DNA of 64,000 nt, taken from Craspedostauros australis (taxonomy: Eukaryota > Bacillariophyta > Bacillariophyceae > Mastogloiales > Achnanthaceae). How positions within the stretch are numbered: position 1 is the stretch's first letter; every line of letters starts with the position of its first letter. Below, piece by piece: positions 31,977 to 43,910 of this stretch. The stretch is taken from positions 2,796,001 to 2,860,000 of the forward strand of contig JAMXDE010000006.1 in assembly GCA_026770025.1 (NCBI GenBank). Direction: 5' to 3'. The notes below the pieces were generated by a model, which was not told where the DNA came from, searched no databases, and saw only the letters and a list, made by a program, of their open reading frames with translations. Both the position numbers and the translations under genes were made by a program.

Positions 31977-33977
31977 GGCTGGTTGGATTGCTGCTGGTTT
32001 CGTCCACTCCTGCTCGTACTCGTACTCGTCCGTGTGGCACGATTGCAATTGATGCCGCGTGGCGTTGTGCTCAAAAGAGTGATCAAGGTCTCGCACTCTG
32101 ATTGCTCGAATGTTGGATTGCTTGAATGTTTGGATGATGGACCGAGAGAGTATAATAGAATGGTTGGATGCTTGCTCGATTACTATTATATTATATAATA
32201 ATATGCTCCTGTTCACGTTTGGTTGAGGCTGTTGTTACGTTGGCGCCGTTGACCTCTTGTGTGTCATCCTGGTGGTAGGTTCGTTTCGTTTCGGATCTTT
32301 CTTTTGGCTTCTCTGTGTGATGGGGATGTGGCTGTTGTGATGGCTGTGGGCTGCTTCGTTGGATTTGGCTGTCTTGTGATCAGTTTCAGTGCCGACACGA
32401 TTGAAGATTCATGGCTCATTCGAGACTCATTTCATGATTGTGTCACGTGGAACACGAATCGTTTTGGAGCCATATGCGTACGAAGGACGGACGTGTACAA
32501 GCCACCAAAGACTGGTTCTGATCTCGACATCTTGCTGTTCTCGGTCGTTTGCACGAGTCCCCAAACGCTTCGCATCTTGCACGTGTGCGTGGACGAGTTG
32601 TTCCGTGGTCCTAGCAAAACAGCTGCAATTGCGTACGTCTGCAACGAGTATATATGGTGAAATATGAAGCCGTATGTTCGCTTTTGTGCGGGGAATCCGA
32701 ACAATGCCGCTGGCCGTTGTTTCCGACAGTCCGTTTCAAGAGGCGAAGTTTTTTAGCAAAGAGGACTTGGAGGTTCGGGCGACTACAGAAAACGAAGACC
32801 GCCGGCAGATGCGAGCTGCAGATGCAGATGCCGATGCGATCGGCTCAGCCCCCTTCGCAGGAAGCGCTATCGCAAAGGCGGCGCGACTGTGTTTTCGGTG
32901 GCGAAGATGCCAGCGGTGGGGCTGTTGAAGCGGACAGAGAGCGGAATAGAAACGCGAAAGGACCAGCGGTCGAAGCCCACCAGTCTTTGGTCGTTGGTGG
33001 AGAACTACAGGTCACGAGGCGATGTCCGTGATGAAAGAGGTGCAAGGTGTTACGTTTGTACAGGTACAGGACAGACATCACCAACAGACTGATGAGCGGA
33101 CGCCTTCGAATCGGATCTTGGGACTGAAAGAGGTCACACATGACCACGACAGGTGGTGTGTTCTCGTTTGGACGAGGACAGGCAGCTCTCTTCGTGTCGT
33201 GCACCAGTCACCGCCTTGTGATCCGTTGGGTCTTCGTGAGAAGAGGATGAAGCGCTGTGGTGTTGAGAGTGGGTTGGTCCACTCATACGAACGGGTGCTC
33301 CTTATCCGTGTGTGCGCTCGTGCTTCTACCTGCACGGAATCGTCCTTCCGCGCTGCCAACTCTTATTTTATCCTTGCGAGTTGCCACAGAGATCTATTCC
33401 TCCGCTTCACTCATTTGAGACACATGACCTTTGGGAGGGACGGATTTACTCTTCTCCAGTGCAACATGGAACTCCATTGCGCTATCGCCTTCACTGGAGA
33501 TGCAGATGAGACTATCCATCGGCAACCGTGATTCCTGTATCAGCATGGCAGGTTGATGTCTTTGTCTTGCAGAGAGAGAGAGAGAGAGAGGAATCCTGTC
33601 GATCCCATGAGCCGCGAGTGCCCCACGCGAATGAAAGGCCATGAGAATGGCAACGCGCAGGCGATTCGCGGACGCTGTGGGACAAGCTACGCCAAAGGTT
33701 GACAAATGACGCAGAAGTATGGTTGGTATGTCTGCAGATTCTTCTATCGAAGGCCAGGCCGGGTTGCATAGCTCTCCATCCGCACTCCTCAGACCTCTAC
33801 TCGTGCCATCCGAGCCATCGACAGTCTTGAAACAACAACGCATCGTGCGCACATGCTTTCTGGAACGTATGAGTGCACCATGAACTATTATAGTAGACTA
33901 ATTGATATTAGATGTAACTGTGCATGTGCATAGAGTATGCATGTGTATGTGTGAAGGTATTTGCGTGGATGAGATGA
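31977..33977. other. Intergenic, no gene supported
   Basis: Directly upstream of the HAD gene lies an AT-rich stretch (about 32180-32205) that could be its core promoter. A GA dinucleotide run is at about 33570-33590. ORFs at 32259-32660, 32654-33031 and 33022-33531 have no recognisable domains. Confidence 0.5.
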
Positions 33978-35000
33978 TCAAGCAACTGCAGCAGCCAATG
34001 CACATCGATCCTGTATGGCGCAGAGTATCATCATGTACAGACGATCAAAGACTCGAGCCTCGTCTTCATGCAGACTCTTGTAGTTCATGGACACCAGGAA
34101 TAGCAGGCCTTGGCGGTAGTGTTCGTGCGCTTCCTCCATGAATCCCAGCATACGGTGCACGTGGCCAATGTTCATCGACAGCGCGATGAGGGGTAGGAGA
34201 GGAGGGCCTTGATCCTGATTGGCCTGCACGTGCTGCAGCAGCAGCATCTGGGCTTGGTGATACAAAGCCAGTGTCTTGCGTGCGTGCTTGAATCGCTTGG
34301 CGACATCCTTTTCACAGAGCGCCCGTCGATGTGAGGTCAGCGAGAGGTTGTAGATGATGCAAAAGCTGGAGGCCATGACGGTAACCTCGGTGACTGCATC
34401 ATCACTGAGAGTGCTGCTGCTGTTGGTGCTGTTGCTGCCGCATCTCTCCTTCTGCGGTGCTCGTTGGATGCACGTGACAAGAGGAACATCGAAGATATCC
34501 ATCTGGTGGTTTTGCGGCTGCTGTTCAGTCATGCTTCCATTTGTATGAACTCTCCCATCGGTGTAGAATGAAACGCAGAAATCCTCTTGATGATCTGCTA
34601 ATTCATTCCACTGTTGCCCTGGATTCGTGATGACATTCTTGGGCGCCTGTTGTTGCCCCAGATGCCGTGTCTGCCACTGTGTCTGCACCTGCGCCTGCTC
34701 GTGAGCCGTTTGTGCGTTGGGACCTTTCCATATTTCGAGCTGTGGTGCTGTCTGTTGCATCTCACGTGCGCGAGAATTGGAGGATGCCGGCGATGTGGCT
34801 GTGGAGTGTGACGGAAGTGCAGTCGGCACTTTGATCGCAAGTGCTTGACATCTGCTTGTCACTTGCTTCAGCACCGTCAATGCTGGGATGAGGAGAGCAG
34901 CGGCTGCTTCGAAACGGCCGTGGGTGATGCATGAACATGCCTCGTTGTTGAGGTGCGCAATCTGTCTCATACTTGACGTTTGATGCGCGTGAGCCAGCAT
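33978..35000 (-). CDS. TPR-like helical protein with a glutamine-rich insert (diatom family), copy 2
   Basis: The single-exon ORF encodes 340 residues; a second Met at residue 11 (M-R-Q-I-A-H-L-N-N) is an equally good start. It shares its layout with the protein at 17895-18959: an N-terminal helical repeat (L-N-N-E-A-C ... G-R-F-E-A-A-A-A-L-L-I-P-A-L), a Gln/Ser/Thr-rich insert of about 120 residues, then I-Y-N-L-S-L-T-S-H-R-R-A, K-T-L-A-L-Y-H-Q-A and S-M-N-I-G-H-V-H-R-M-L-G, all TPR-like. The last repeat, E-A-H-E-H-Y-R-Q-G-L, is the clearest TPR helix. No targeting signal is seen. The function is unknown; paralogy to copy 1 is supported by motif order, not by a computed alignment. Confidence 0.72.
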   Translation of the reverse strand: MLAHAHQTSSMRQIAHLNNEACSCITHGRFEAAAALLIPALTVLKQVTSRCQALAIKVPTALPSHSTATSPASSNSRAREMQQTAPQLEIWKGPNAQTAHEQAQVQTQWQTRHLGQQQAPKNVITNPGQQWNELADHQEDFCVSFYTDGRVHTNGSMTEQQPQNHQMDIFDVPLVTCIQRAPQKERCGSNSTNSSSTLSDDAVTEVTVMASSFCIIYNLSLTSHRRALCEKDVAKRFKHARKTLALYHQAQMLLLQHVQANQDQGPPLLPLIALSMNIGHVHRMLGFMEEAHEHYRQGLLFLVSMNYKSLHEDEARVFDRLYMMILCAIQDRCALAAAVA

Positions 35001-38000
35001 GTTGGTTTGGAAGATCGGAGTGTTCTTTGAGTGATGGAGCTGAAGGAGTTGGCAGAATGGTTGATGCTATCGCTGCTGTCGCTGCTGTTGTTTGGTGTTG
35101 CTGTCTGATTTTGTGAGGAGATAGTTGTGGGGGACCGATCGCAAGGGGGTGCAAGAGAAGAATCATCGGAGTGGGTGGGAAGCCCCCAAGCATCCCCACA
35201 CAGCGTCTCTTGGTTCTTCCTCGACCTCCTTGGCCATCGTTTACACCAATGACGAGTGGTTGCTGTTGTGATCGTGGTGGTAGTAGCAGTGGTAGGATTA
35301 AGTCGTAGAGTGGACGCGAGAGTACCAGTAACAACAGCGAGGCTGTTCGCATTGTGTGGATCCGAGCATTGGGAAGAACTAAAGGCCAGACCGCTTCTCA
35401 TCCGGGCCTGTTTTGGGTCCAAAACCACCAGGGTCGGCTCCCCAGATAGATTCTTACCGGCAACATCATCACTGATAAAGGTACTATCCAGGCACAGAAG
35501 GAATTGTTGCGGACCCTCATTCGTGGTGGCAAGTGTGGTTGGTGAAACCGTCTCGGAATTTCAGCAATTCCTTTTGTACGGACTGCGAGGTCGAGAGGCC
35601 AGCAGCGCTCCACGGCGGTCATTGGCATCATTTGTAAATTTGCATTCTCAAAACACGGTTGGCCCAACTGGATCCATGGTACAGTTTATTTGTGGCTTTT
35701 TCTCTCGATTGGCGGAGATAGAGATAGTGGACAGTACTGGTAGGTGTGTGCAAGACAGCTGTCGTACATAGCTCATGTACTCTAGAGTACAATACGAACC
35801 AGGCGGTGGTGCGCAACTAGTCCCCACCGATCATTGCGCATTTTTGTCCTCCTTGGTGCTGCATCCGTTCCACCCAAGGCGCTCCAGTGGATTGCCATTC
35901 TCACATGATGCAGCACAAACTATTTCTCTGATGGTGATGCAAGTGTCCGTGGTGTATGGTGCCTGCAGCAGCAGCCGCCGACGTTACATATACGTGCACC
36001 TCCGAAGACACACCCTCCGCATCTCTACCTTGCCTCTTGCCAAAACTGGAGAATGAGCACATTCTCGAACGAACATGGCGACAATTCGCCGAATTCCATC
36101 ACCCCTTCTGCCGCCGACACAAGTTCTTCATGTTGGTTGGGAAGGACCACCGAATGCTCTGTAGAATGAATCATCACTTTTCACACATCCAAGAATAAGC
36201 ACCATTGCGGTCCTCCATTCTCGTACGCAACAGAACGTTGACGGCAACTCCCTGGAACGTCTTTATCCATGATGTCAAATGGGAACATCGTTGCAGCGCC
36301 ATGACGCACGAACAGGCAACGAAAAGCTCCACAGCGCAATCCCATGACGCACGAGGACTTGAATTGGTCTTGATTGTGAACCATGGACATCTCCCAATGA
36401 TCCGTTCGTCCCTGTCGAAGAGCGTGCAGAAGCAAACCGCGATTGCAAACCAGAAGTCAGGAAAAGACTCGACGCAAGATACGAGAAAACAATGATGTGA
36501 CGCACTGAAGTAGTATATAATAGAATAGGTGGCTTGTGCATCATCTCTACGAGTACCCCCTCAAGGAAGCCGAAGCGGGCGCTGGTCTTGTTTCTGTCAA
36601 GAATTCCCCGATTTCAAATATCCAAAACCATCGTTTTTGTCTCTCTGCGTTTGCCAGATTCATTGGCATTCTCGCATGCGCTCGTGCACACGAACCCCTT
36701 GTGGGTTCGAACCAACGATGGGTGGGGCAAGGGGGCATTTCAGGTAGTGTATGGGACGAACGACAACAGGACAGATTTTCAGTCCTTGTCCTTTTCATTT
36801 TGGGAAGGGCGCCGCGAAGCGCTCGCCACAGCATTGTACCTGCAAGTCTGCTGCGACTGTTTGGGCGTGGTTGTCGCGTTAGCGTGTTTCAAATAGTACC
36901 ATTCACACCTCCGTCGGTGGCGTGTTGGAGATGCGGGCGACCAAATCGCGGAAGCGAAGACATCGGATCTTCCCGCAGTTCCTTTGTTCCTCTTCCATTT
37001 CTTCCTTTTGTGCCATTGCTTCGCAAGTCAGCAACGGCATCACGCAACCATCGGTTTCCTCCGCTTCGTTCCTTGATTCCTTCGTCCATCCCCATCCTCG
37101 TTTTGCCTGTGCGAAGCATGCCACAGTATTTATGCGATACCCGGTGGGCTTTGACTTGACTTGACTTGACTTGACTCGACTCGATAATGTAATAATACTA
37201 TGCAAACATTCCCTCCATTGATGTACCATATCTGCGCCTGTGTGGGCATTGATCTAATTGTAAGACGAGCACCATACTCATCCTCGTACTCATATTCGTC
37301 CTCGTGGAGTGCACGGAAGTGTTGTCGTGATACTTCTTGTACAAGTGGTACATTCTTTGATCTACACAATCTCTCTAGACTGCGTTGTCCCTGAATGAGA
37401 CATCCACGAGCCACCCATCACGATCCATTTGACTATGGTAGTGTGACTAGATTACAACGTGACTCCCGTCCAAAAACCCTGACGGAACCAAAGAAAAGAG
37501 AGAGTCATCGGGACAAACACGTGACAGTTGCCAACCTGACAAACCAACATCTCCAATAAACTCCCCCAAACATGATGGCACAAGTACTCGTAGAGTATGG
37601 TGCGGCACACGATGCTTCCTGTATCTCCTGTCGAGACCGCTCGTGGTGCTCCCGTCGTTCTTGTTGATGCGGATTGGAATGTTGGTGGAGGGAGTTGAAT
37701 AATATAATAAGACGCACGCCATCGGTTGGCTGCGTGAAAACCTCTATCGGGATACGATTAGTTGTGCGATCCAGGCACAAGACACGACCATCAGAACCAG
37801 CCATAATACGATCTACAAGCCCACTGCGCTCTCGTAAGGCCAACGGCAGATGGGAAGCTGCGGAGAGAGGAGACGTCGCTGCGTCTCTGGCTCGTACGGG
37901 CACCAACGCCGACGCCGCACAACACGGACACTTCTTCAATTTATTTGAAGCGACGGCAAGACACGCGAATTCAGCTTCCATCGTTGATCGTTGCCATCGT

Positions 38001-38810
38001 CAACAGCGACACCAACAAAATACCATCGCAGCTTCAGACCGCTCTCGTCTCTTCGCCTCAAAGCACTTCCGTTGAACGGCCGTCAACAGCAGGATGGGCG
38101 ACCAGACAGTGACAATTGTCGACATTCCAAAGCCTACGAATCAGGACACGAAATCTTTCTCTCTTGAATCCAATCTTCGACCAAGCAGCTTTCTGGTCCG
38201 ACATGTCGGGTTTGAAGCACCACGCAACGCAAGACTTCCTGGAACGGCACGCCGCCGTATGAATGAAACGGGCTGGCATCGCCGCTTTCAATGAGACCGA
38301 CCTCCAGGAGGCATGTGAAAGTGTTGTTCCGAGGTAGAAGCAGGCCCGCCAATATGTTTTGAAGCAGGTGCGCAATAGCCAAGATGCTTCACAACCACAG
38401 AAGGATGTTGTGGACTACAACCTTGATCAAGGGGCCACCTCGGCGGGACGGTGGCTCTTCGCCTTCCTTTGTGTCCATGGACCAATCCCTGGATGTATCG
38501 TCTCCATTGCACGGCCATTCAATATCGACAGCGAACTCATCAATGTCGCCGAGCCGTACCAATCGATTCTCGAACTGCTCAAGGTGATCCGCAGTGGTGA
38601 CACCAACCTCAGTCGCTTTCGAAGTCTGCGCTGTACCTCGGCAAGTAACAAACCAGAGGGTACCGGTCACAAAGGAACGCTCCAGTGTCAGTTGGAGCTC
38701 CGCACTCTCCTCTCGTCAAGAACCAGGATATTCCGCACGTCGTCATGCGGACCGTGGACGCGCATCATACTAGCACAGTACATTTGAAATTCACCTCAAA
38801 CGTTGAATCT
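35001..38810. other. Intergenic, no gene supported; pentamer repeat
   Basis: The region holds many short ORFs on both strands. A simple (TTGAC)n repeat lies at about 37150-37180. Minus-strand frames at 37505-37981 and 38389-38670 (L-E-Q-F-E-N-R-L-V-R-L-G-D-I-D-E-F) read somewhat like protein but have no start, splice or domain evidence; they could be gene remnants. The last few hundred bases are the 3' region of the ATP sulfurylase gene. Confidence 0.45.
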
Positions 38811-41043
38811 TTAGATATTTTCTCTCAAAACTGAAACGACGCTCTTGAAGGCGAACCACTCTGGGATGTCCTCACCTCCACGGAGCATTTGGCGGAACTT
38901 GGTTCCGGAAAGCTTCTTGAGGGAAAGTCCCTTCTCCTTGGCTTCATCGGCCGTCACGTAACCCTCCTCGTCGGTGTAAACGAGGTTCAGGGATGGCACT
39001 GGTGTCACGCCGAGCTTCTCAGAACTCTCACGGGCAAAGTCCTGGGCGTCGTAGGCGCCATAGTAGTCCTCGCCAGTGATGCTGGACTTGGATCCGGCCA
39101 TGTCACGTCCGATGATAAAGTGTGTGCATCCGAAGTTCTTGCGGATGATCATGTGCTGGATGGCCTCACGTGGTCCGGCCATATGCATGGAGTATGGGAG
39201 GTACTCCCAGAAGACACGTGGGTTGGCGGTCTCCTCCTTGAGGACCTCGTAAGTCTTGTATCGGACGGTACCTGGGATATCGTCCGCCTGTTGTTGTCGA
39301 TGTATTTGCGATTGCAATGTCGCAGGCAGTACCAGGATCGATTTATTTTCATTTCAAGTTCGATTGATGCCGAAGACAAATGAGAGTGTGAGTTGTGGCG
39401 ATATCCCGGAATGTAATGTTGTGGTCGCAGTGGATGTCATGCAATTCTCCAACGGACGAGTGTGAAAGGGCTCCGAAACAGTCAGCTCTTCATCTCTCAC
39501 TTGCGGCGTGAAATCCATTTTATGATGTCTCCGAGCAGCAACAGCAGAAAAGGGAATGATTGTGCAATTCGTTCGTGTGTACAGTAACTCACCTGGGTTG
39601 GTCCGCAGGTTGGGTGGACGAGGACGATTCCTCCCTCGCCGATGAGTGGATCATCGAGGGCGCGGGTGAAGAGCTCGTAGTGAGCACGGTGGACTGGGTT
39701 GCGGCACTGGAAGGCGACGACGTCCTTGTCATCTGGGAGCTCGGCGCGGACCTCGGCTGGGGTCTTGCATGGGAAGTCGCGGACTGGGAAGTTCAGTCCG
39801 GTGACCTTTCCACCCATGTAGTAGGCACCACGCTCGGTGGCAACCATGAGGGTTCCTGGGTGCTCCAGCTCGGAAGTTCCGTAGCACTTCTTGGACTCGA
39901 CGGCCTTGTTTGGCTTGAACTTGTCGGTGAATTCGACCGTGGCAATTGGGAGGTCGCCCTGCGTGAGGAGGACTGTGGTTCCTGGCTCGAGGTCCTCGTC
40001 ATCGGTGTCGAAGATGACTGGAAGTCCGAACATGGTGCCGTCTGGGAGGGCGACGTCGTCGACGACACTGGTGTAGGTGGCTTCGTCCATGAATCCGGTG
40101 AGTGGGGAGAATCCACCGTTCATGATGAGCTCGAGGTCGCAAAGCTGACGGTCGGAAGCCTCGAGGGTGACGGTGGCCTTGGCGATGGCGGCCTCCTTCT
40201 CCTCGTCGCTCTTGATGACGAGGTCGATGAGGGTGCCTCCGTGTGGGGTCTGCTTGGCAGCCATGAAGAGAGCTCCGCTGCAGTTTCATGCGTAATAGAG
40301 ATTTCGAATGAGTTGTGCAGAGCACGGGAATGAGTGCGAGAACGAATGCGTGCAGATGATGTATGATTTGGCCGTTTCATGACGTTGGTGCATGCAGTTC
40401 GTTCGTTCGTTGGTGAATGTGGCATGGTGTCATTCATCGTTTTGGAGAGCGAGAATGCCAATGAATTGCGAATCAGAGAAAGTAAATTCAATTCAATTCA
40501 TTTTGCACGGATGCGTCGTCGCAGTTGCAGATCAACACCATACAATGCCATACATGGTGAGGGATGTGCATAGGATGAATGAATAAGTGAAAGATGGTGT
40601 ATGGTTGGGTGAGAAAGAGGAAGTGTCGGGGTGGTGATTGGCCATCGCATGAAGACTGAAGGGACACAAATAATTCGGAACGGTGCCGTTCGAAATGAAT
40701 CGAATGACATGCGACCGAATGGATCCGTCATGGTCCACAGCATTGATCCGAATGCCTCGACGCTACTCGGAACGCCATGCCGTCGATGGTGGATGCCGCC
40801 ACTTCTGAATGCCATGCAGCTGGTCTCTTCCTCTGTCCCTCGCAATCATCGGAGGATGCTCAGAGCAATGCTTGAGACGGCCGCACAAAGTGAGAATGGC
40901 AACGCAACATGGGTACAACAGACTCACTTGGTGGCTGGGGCAGCGGTGGCCAGGCTGTTGATGTTGACCGCACGGCGTGGTTGCATGGCGGTGAAGGCCG
41001 AGGCTCCGGCGGTGAGGAAGGCGGCAGCGGTGAGGAACTTCAT
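38811..41043 (-). CDS. ATP sulfurylase (sulfate adenylyltransferase), plastid-targeted
   Basis: Three minus-strand exons, 41043-40928, 40277-39593 and 39287-38811, join with GT-AG introns to 425 residues. Exon 1 encodes a signal peptide with the diatom plastid motif G-A-S-A-F at residues 13-17, followed by a basic, hydroxylated transit segment. The mature enzyme starts near M-A-A-K-Q-T-P-H-G-G. The catalytic Q-x-R-N-P-x-H-x-x-H appears as Q-C-R-N-P-V-H-R-A-H (about 239-248). L-V-H-P-T-C-G-P-T-Q and I-I-G-R-D-M-A-G-S-K are the other nucleotide-site motifs, the latter with Met where His is usual. It makes APS from ATP and sulfate, the entry step of sulfate assimilation. There is no APS-kinase or pyrophosphatase fusion in this frame. 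The gene is divergent from the kinase-like gene at 42045. Confidence 0.95.
40278..40927 (-). other. Intron 1 of the ATP sulfurylase gene
   Basis: The 650-bp intron (GTGAGT ... CTGCAG) separates the plastid presequence exon from the enzyme exons and splits an Asn codon after its second base. It contains no supported gene. Intron 2 (39288-39592, 305 bp, GTGAGT ... AACAG) lies between codons after G-P-T-Q. Confidence 0.85.
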
Positions 41044-42044
41044 CTTGACTATCTTCTTCTTCGATTTCAGAATGGTTACTTTCTGGTTTTATGACTCTCC
41101 ACGGGAGCAAGAGGCATACGGAACAACACACGGAGACACCACACAAAACAGACACAAACGCAAATGCAAAACCAATCTGAAGAACAGCATTGTTCTCACA
41201 CGCACACGAATGAACTGTCTGTGAGGTGCTCCGACGAAGGTGAGGTGTTGGCATGTGACTTGCGTTCGCATCACGGGGCACAACGTCTGTCACAAATTGG
41301 TTGGATGTCAAAGATTCGTTCTGTGTCCCACAGCCCTTCGTTCATTTTTTCGTGTGTTGCGTGGCCACGGAGGATCTTGGACTGACGTTTTGCTTTTTGT
41401 GAGTGCGCTTCATGGAGCTCGATGATAGACCTCGTACATACAGAATGGAGTTGGTTATGTTCACTCTTCTCCACCAATCATGATGCACTCGTCCATCTGT
41501 CTTCGCACCGCGTTTCAATCATGGCCAATTCATGATTGAAATAGTCCGATCGGTCAATTACAACGTCAATACAACGTCCGTATATTCTCAAGTAATCAGC
41601 ACTGATTGGTTGTATTGCAGCGCACGACGAAAACCATTTTGGCGCGCAAAATTGACTCCGACTTTCTTCTCTGTGCTGGTCGTGCGAATGAGGAGTTTTG
41701 TTTCCCGAAGCACGCTCGCGTTGTTTCGTCCTTGTTGATGTGCGCAATGGTGACATTCATCCATCCGTTTGTGTCTCATGCGGTACGCGTGTGGTATTAT
41801 ACAAACAAGCACACTCCATACTCCGTCGGTTGGAGAATCTTCATCGAACCTATGCTCTTCCTATGGTACATCTGAATGCGAAAGATCACCACAAAAGCGA
41901 CAAACAGCAGCGGCAAACAGCAGCACCAGCAATACGGGCACGCATTGTGCTCGTTTGCAGGCTGTGATCGAAGACACTGACGAACATCGAGTGATGTTTG
42001 AGTATGAGCTCACAAGAAGTGAAGCACAGAGAAGCGACGCGAAG
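41044..42044. promoter_or_regulatory. Divergent promoter region between ATP sulfurylase and kinase-like gene
   Basis: About 1 kb separates the two start codons, which face away from each other, so both promoters must lie here. I cannot assign individual elements. The kinase frame is open upstream to about 41769, so its 5' boundary is uncertain. Confidence 0.45.
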
Positions 42045-43910
42045 ATGATGGGCAATGGAACACGTCCACGGCGGATGGCAGCGAGGGCAGTGAGGACATC
42101 ACCTTGCGATCCTTCTCAACTCAACACGCAGAAGATGCCAACATCGACTTCAGCATCAACATCGACAATGTCATCGGCGTCCACAAGACGGTGGCATGCG
42201 CGCAGATTGAGCTGCTTTCTCATCATCGCGTGCTGCGCCACGCTCTTCGAACCCGCGCTCCACTTCGTGAGATACCAGGCCAGTCTGAAAGATTCCCTGT
42301 CAACGGCAGACGGATATGATTACGATTTGCCTTCTCCAATCCATCGACCGCAGCAGGATTCCGTGCCGACGCGCAACGGGATGGTCCCGCGATCTAAGCT
42401 GCGCAACAAGTTCATTCTGGACTCGGATCCGCTCATGCCTGACGTCGGGATCGAAGACGGCGATGCTCTGTCTTCGGATGATGCGAGTTCACCTCAGCCT
42501 GATCATCCATCTGATGTGCTGACGCCCACACAAACGCATGCCCGCATCGTCTATCTGCAACCAAATGAAGATGACAAATTGCAGCACACGGCAACGCGGG
42601 TCATGGAACTGCAGGCACCGCAACACAACGAAACGGGACGGGTACGCGAACGCAGACCCTTCGAGCGGCACTTTTATGACGAATGTGAGCCTATTGCCCA
42701 GTTGCAATTGCGACCATCCTGCAATGGGTTGCATGAGTTCGCTTTGCAAGATGGATATGCTGTCCCCAGTGGCGTGAATGCGACAGCAACAGCAACCACA
42801 TCTGCGACAACGCCTACAGACGCAACGAAGAGTATGGCAGCAATGAAAGAAGCCGAGAAATTCATTGCGACGTCGGATGCGGAGGCGAGCGCTTCGTTGC
42901 TATCGTTGCGAGGGTCATGGCGAAGCACGTGGAGGATGGAACGACGGCGCTCCATGCAATCATTGTCCACAGCGGATTCACAGACAGGCAACGCAGGAAG
43001 CCATGATGACAATCCGATCGTCATGAAGATGCTGCATTTACACCGCCGATTCGACGAGGAATCGTTTCAAAACAACAACCTCGACGCCATGGTCATGGAA
43101 CGATTGACGGCCAGCCCCTACGTTGTCACCGCATACGGATACTGCGGGCAGTCCATCCTCACCGAATGGGCTCCCACCGGCGGTCGCGAGCACATCAAAC
43201 AAACGTCGCTGCGTCCCAAGGAACGCCTCAAGATCGCGCGGGACCTTGCCAGGGGATTGGCGGATCTGCATGCCCTGCGATATGTCCGTACCTACACTGC
43301 CGAGGAGTACCGCAAAAGCCAGCGCTCTTTGCAGCATGGTCAAGTCTTTCGATTGTTTGCGCACAACGACATCAACGTGGCCAACACCGTTCAGATCAAG
43401 GGACGCGTCAAATGGAACGATTTCAACATTGGGGAACTGCAGCGGCATGCGCCATCACGTAGCGGCAGCAACGCGCACAAGCAGAACGCAACTCATGAGC
43501 ATTGCCTCGCGCCGGTGCGGTACCGAAGTGATCTGTGGAGATCACCGGAAGAGATTCGAAACAGCACGTCCGTCGATCTCGAAAAGACCGACGTGTACGG
43601 GCTGGGCAACATCCTCTTCCAGGTGCTCACGAAGCACCAACCATGGATGCAGATGGCGAATACGACCCAGACCCTGAACGTCACAACCCAGAAGTTGGCG
43701 GGACACATGCCGGATGTACCGGAAAAGTATCGCAACAGCACGCGTGCGGAAGTCCATGCCATGCTCTTCTCCACGATGTCCTGCTTCCGACCTCAGCCCG
43801 AATCAAGACCATCCGCCATGGAGTTGGCCTACAAACTGGGCAAGGTCTACGAATGGCTCAAAACGGGACGTCCACCAGCCAAGAAGGTCCGTGACTTGTT
43901 CACCAAGTGA
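42045..43910 (+). CDS. Membrane-anchored protein kinase-like protein with atypical HND and NDFN motifs
   Basis: From the ATG at 42045 the protein has 621 residues. One membrane helix (C-F-L-I-I-A-C-C-A-T-L-F) near residues 52-72 suggests a type II orientation with a long disordered lumenal stem. The C-terminal half is kinase-like: I-V-M-K-M with the likely ATP-site Lys, L-T-E-W hinge, A-R-G-L-A-D-L-H, then F-A-H-N-D-I-N-V-A-N (H440-N441-D442 instead of HRD), W-N-D-F-N-I-G (D459-F-N instead of DFG), R-S-P-E-E in the APE position and D-V-Y-G-L-G. The catalytic Asp, the Asn and the metal Asp remain, so activity is possible, perhaps as a secretory-pathway kinase. Related N-D-F-N kinases are known in stramenopiles. 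Upstream Met codons at 41994 or earlier are alternative starts. Confidence 0.78.
   Translation: MMGNGTRPRRMAARAVRTSPCDPSQLNTQKMPTSTSASTSTMSSASTRRWHARRLSCFLIIACCATLFEPALHFVRYQASLKDSLSTADGYDYDLPSPIHRPQQDSVPTRNGMVPRSKLRNKFILDSDPLMPDVGIEDGDALSSDDASSPQPDHPSDVLTPTQTHARIVYLQPNEDDKLQHTATRVMELQAPQHNETGRVRERRPFERHFYDECEPIAQLQLRPSCNGLHEFALQDGYAVPSGVNATATATTSATTPTDATKSMAAMKEAEKFIATSDAEASASLLSLRGSWRSTWRMERRRSMQSLSTADSQTGNAGSHDDNPIVMKMLHLHRRFDEESFQNNNLDAMVMERLTASPYVVTAYGYCGQSILTEWAPTGGREHIKQTSLRPKERLKIARDLARGLADLHALRYVRTYTAEEYRKSQRSLQHGQVFRLFAHNDINVANTVQIKGRVKWNDFNIGELQRHAPSRSGSNAHKQNATHEHCLAPVRYRSDLWRSPEEIRNSTSVDLEKTDVYGLGNILFQVLTKHQPWMQMANTTQTLNVTTQKLAGHMPDVPEKYRNSTRAEVHAMLFSTMSCFRPQPESRPSAMELAYKLGKVYEWLKTGRPPAKKVRDLFTK

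Noticed and set aside
32216-32216. Upstream ATG of the HAD gene frame as the start
   Set aside because: It adds 80 residues of low-complexity sequence, overlaps an AT-rich promoter-like stretch and would bury the signal anchor.
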